Below, piece by piece: positions 63,927-64,000 of a stretch of 64,000 nucleotides of DNA. Source of the stretch: Amycolatopsis sacchari (GTDB lineage Bacteria > Actinomycetota > Actinomycetes > Mycobacteriales > Pseudonocardiaceae); assembly GCF_900114035.1 (NCBI RefSeq), contig NZ_FORP01000014.1, forward strand, positions 1 through 64,000, read 5' to 3'. The notes under the pieces are model-generated. The model searched no databases. It was given only the letters and a program-made list of their open reading frames with translations, and was not told the DNA's origin. A program made the translations under genes and the position numbers. Each line of letters starts with the position of its first letter. Positions within the stretch are counted from its first letter, which is position 1.

Positions 63927-64000
63927 GTGGACGATCGGAGAGGGCTCCCGTTGTGGGGCCTACCTGGTGCCGGGCGGATCGCCGCGCTTTCGCTGGGCGT
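63927..64000 (+). CDS. Start of an unknown gene (partial, possibly EccE-like)
   Basis: GTG 63927 opens a frame that runs off the window after 24 codons (DDRRGLPLWGLPGAGRIAAL...). The turn to a hydrophobic stretch at its visible end is compatible with a membrane protein. EccE is the one core T7SS component missing from this window, and an amino-terminal LWGLPGAGRI-type segment before a membrane helix would fit it, but this is a guess from position. Confidence 0.4.
   Translation, partial: MDDRRGLPLWGLPGAGRIAALSLG

Noticed and set aside
1-64000. tRNA, rRNA, riboswitch or replication-origin features
   Set aside because: I found no cloverleaf, rRNA segment, known riboswitch core or DnaA-box cluster on reading; a covariance-model scan would be needed to exclude them fully.

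Overview
This window is high-GC actinobacterial DNA. GTG and TTG starts are frequent, genes overlap by 1-8 bases, and the valyl-tRNA synthetase is the short (about 850 aa) type. With a complete-looking type VII secretion (T7SS/ESX) locus and many BTAD/LuxR-type regulators, the content best fits the Pseudonocardiaceae (Lentzea, Saccharothrix, Amycolatopsis and relatives). That placement is inferred from gene content, not from a search.

Bases 1-20,850 are metabolic and regulatory. They start with the last codons of a probable IS110-type transposase, decayed tandem repeats and an unknown protein. A UMF1-type exporter coupled to a secreted HNH nuclease follows, then a VOC protein and a cupin/DUF1304 pair divergent from a LuxR regulator. 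A LysA-like PLP decarboxylase converges on a five-gene minus-strand operon: 2-oxoacid dehydrogenase E1 alpha, E1 beta, a stand-alone lipoyl protein, an alpha/beta hydrolase and a HisC-like aminotransferase. valS and a quinone oxidoreductase come next; the oxidoreductase is preceded by degenerate copies of its own 5' end. An AfsR/SARP-like regulator carrying two single-base frameshifts then converges on a DrrAB-like ABC exporter operon.

Bases 20,850-54,200 are the T7SS locus. A cluster protein with a probable ADP-ribosyltransferase-like tail and the mycosin protease are followed by eccC (minus strand) divergent from eccD-eccB. A nine-gene operon comes next: an Esx pair, an acidic helical protein, a 1025-aa protein with 14 helical repeats, a PPE/WXG-like proline-rich protein, a YbaB/EspL-like protein, another WXG-like protein, a 4713-aa RHS polymorphic toxin and a small putative immunity protein. 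The giant protein combines a WXG-like head, disordered repeat linkers, a phosphoribosyltransferase-like domain, about 1500 aa of repeated beta-rich modules, an RHS shell and a roughly 390-aa toxin tip.

Bases 54,200-55,800 are a small AT-richer island with a wrecked IS481-type transposase, a ribbon-helix-helix protein, a small membrane protein and a clear intrinsic terminator. From 55,780 to the end there are two divergent LuxR-type ATPase regulators, a beta-helix/AAA ATPase fusion (EccA-like), and the start of one more gene.

The most interesting regulatory signal is a palindrome, core GGGAA-N-TTCCC. Versions of it lie upstream of the mycosin transcription unit, between eccC and eccD, upstream of the Esx operon, just before the 14-repeat protein, and between the two LuxR regulators. 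This suggests one regulon. A second theme is decaying tandem repeats, which occur in several intergenic regions and also inside or immediately before coding sequences.
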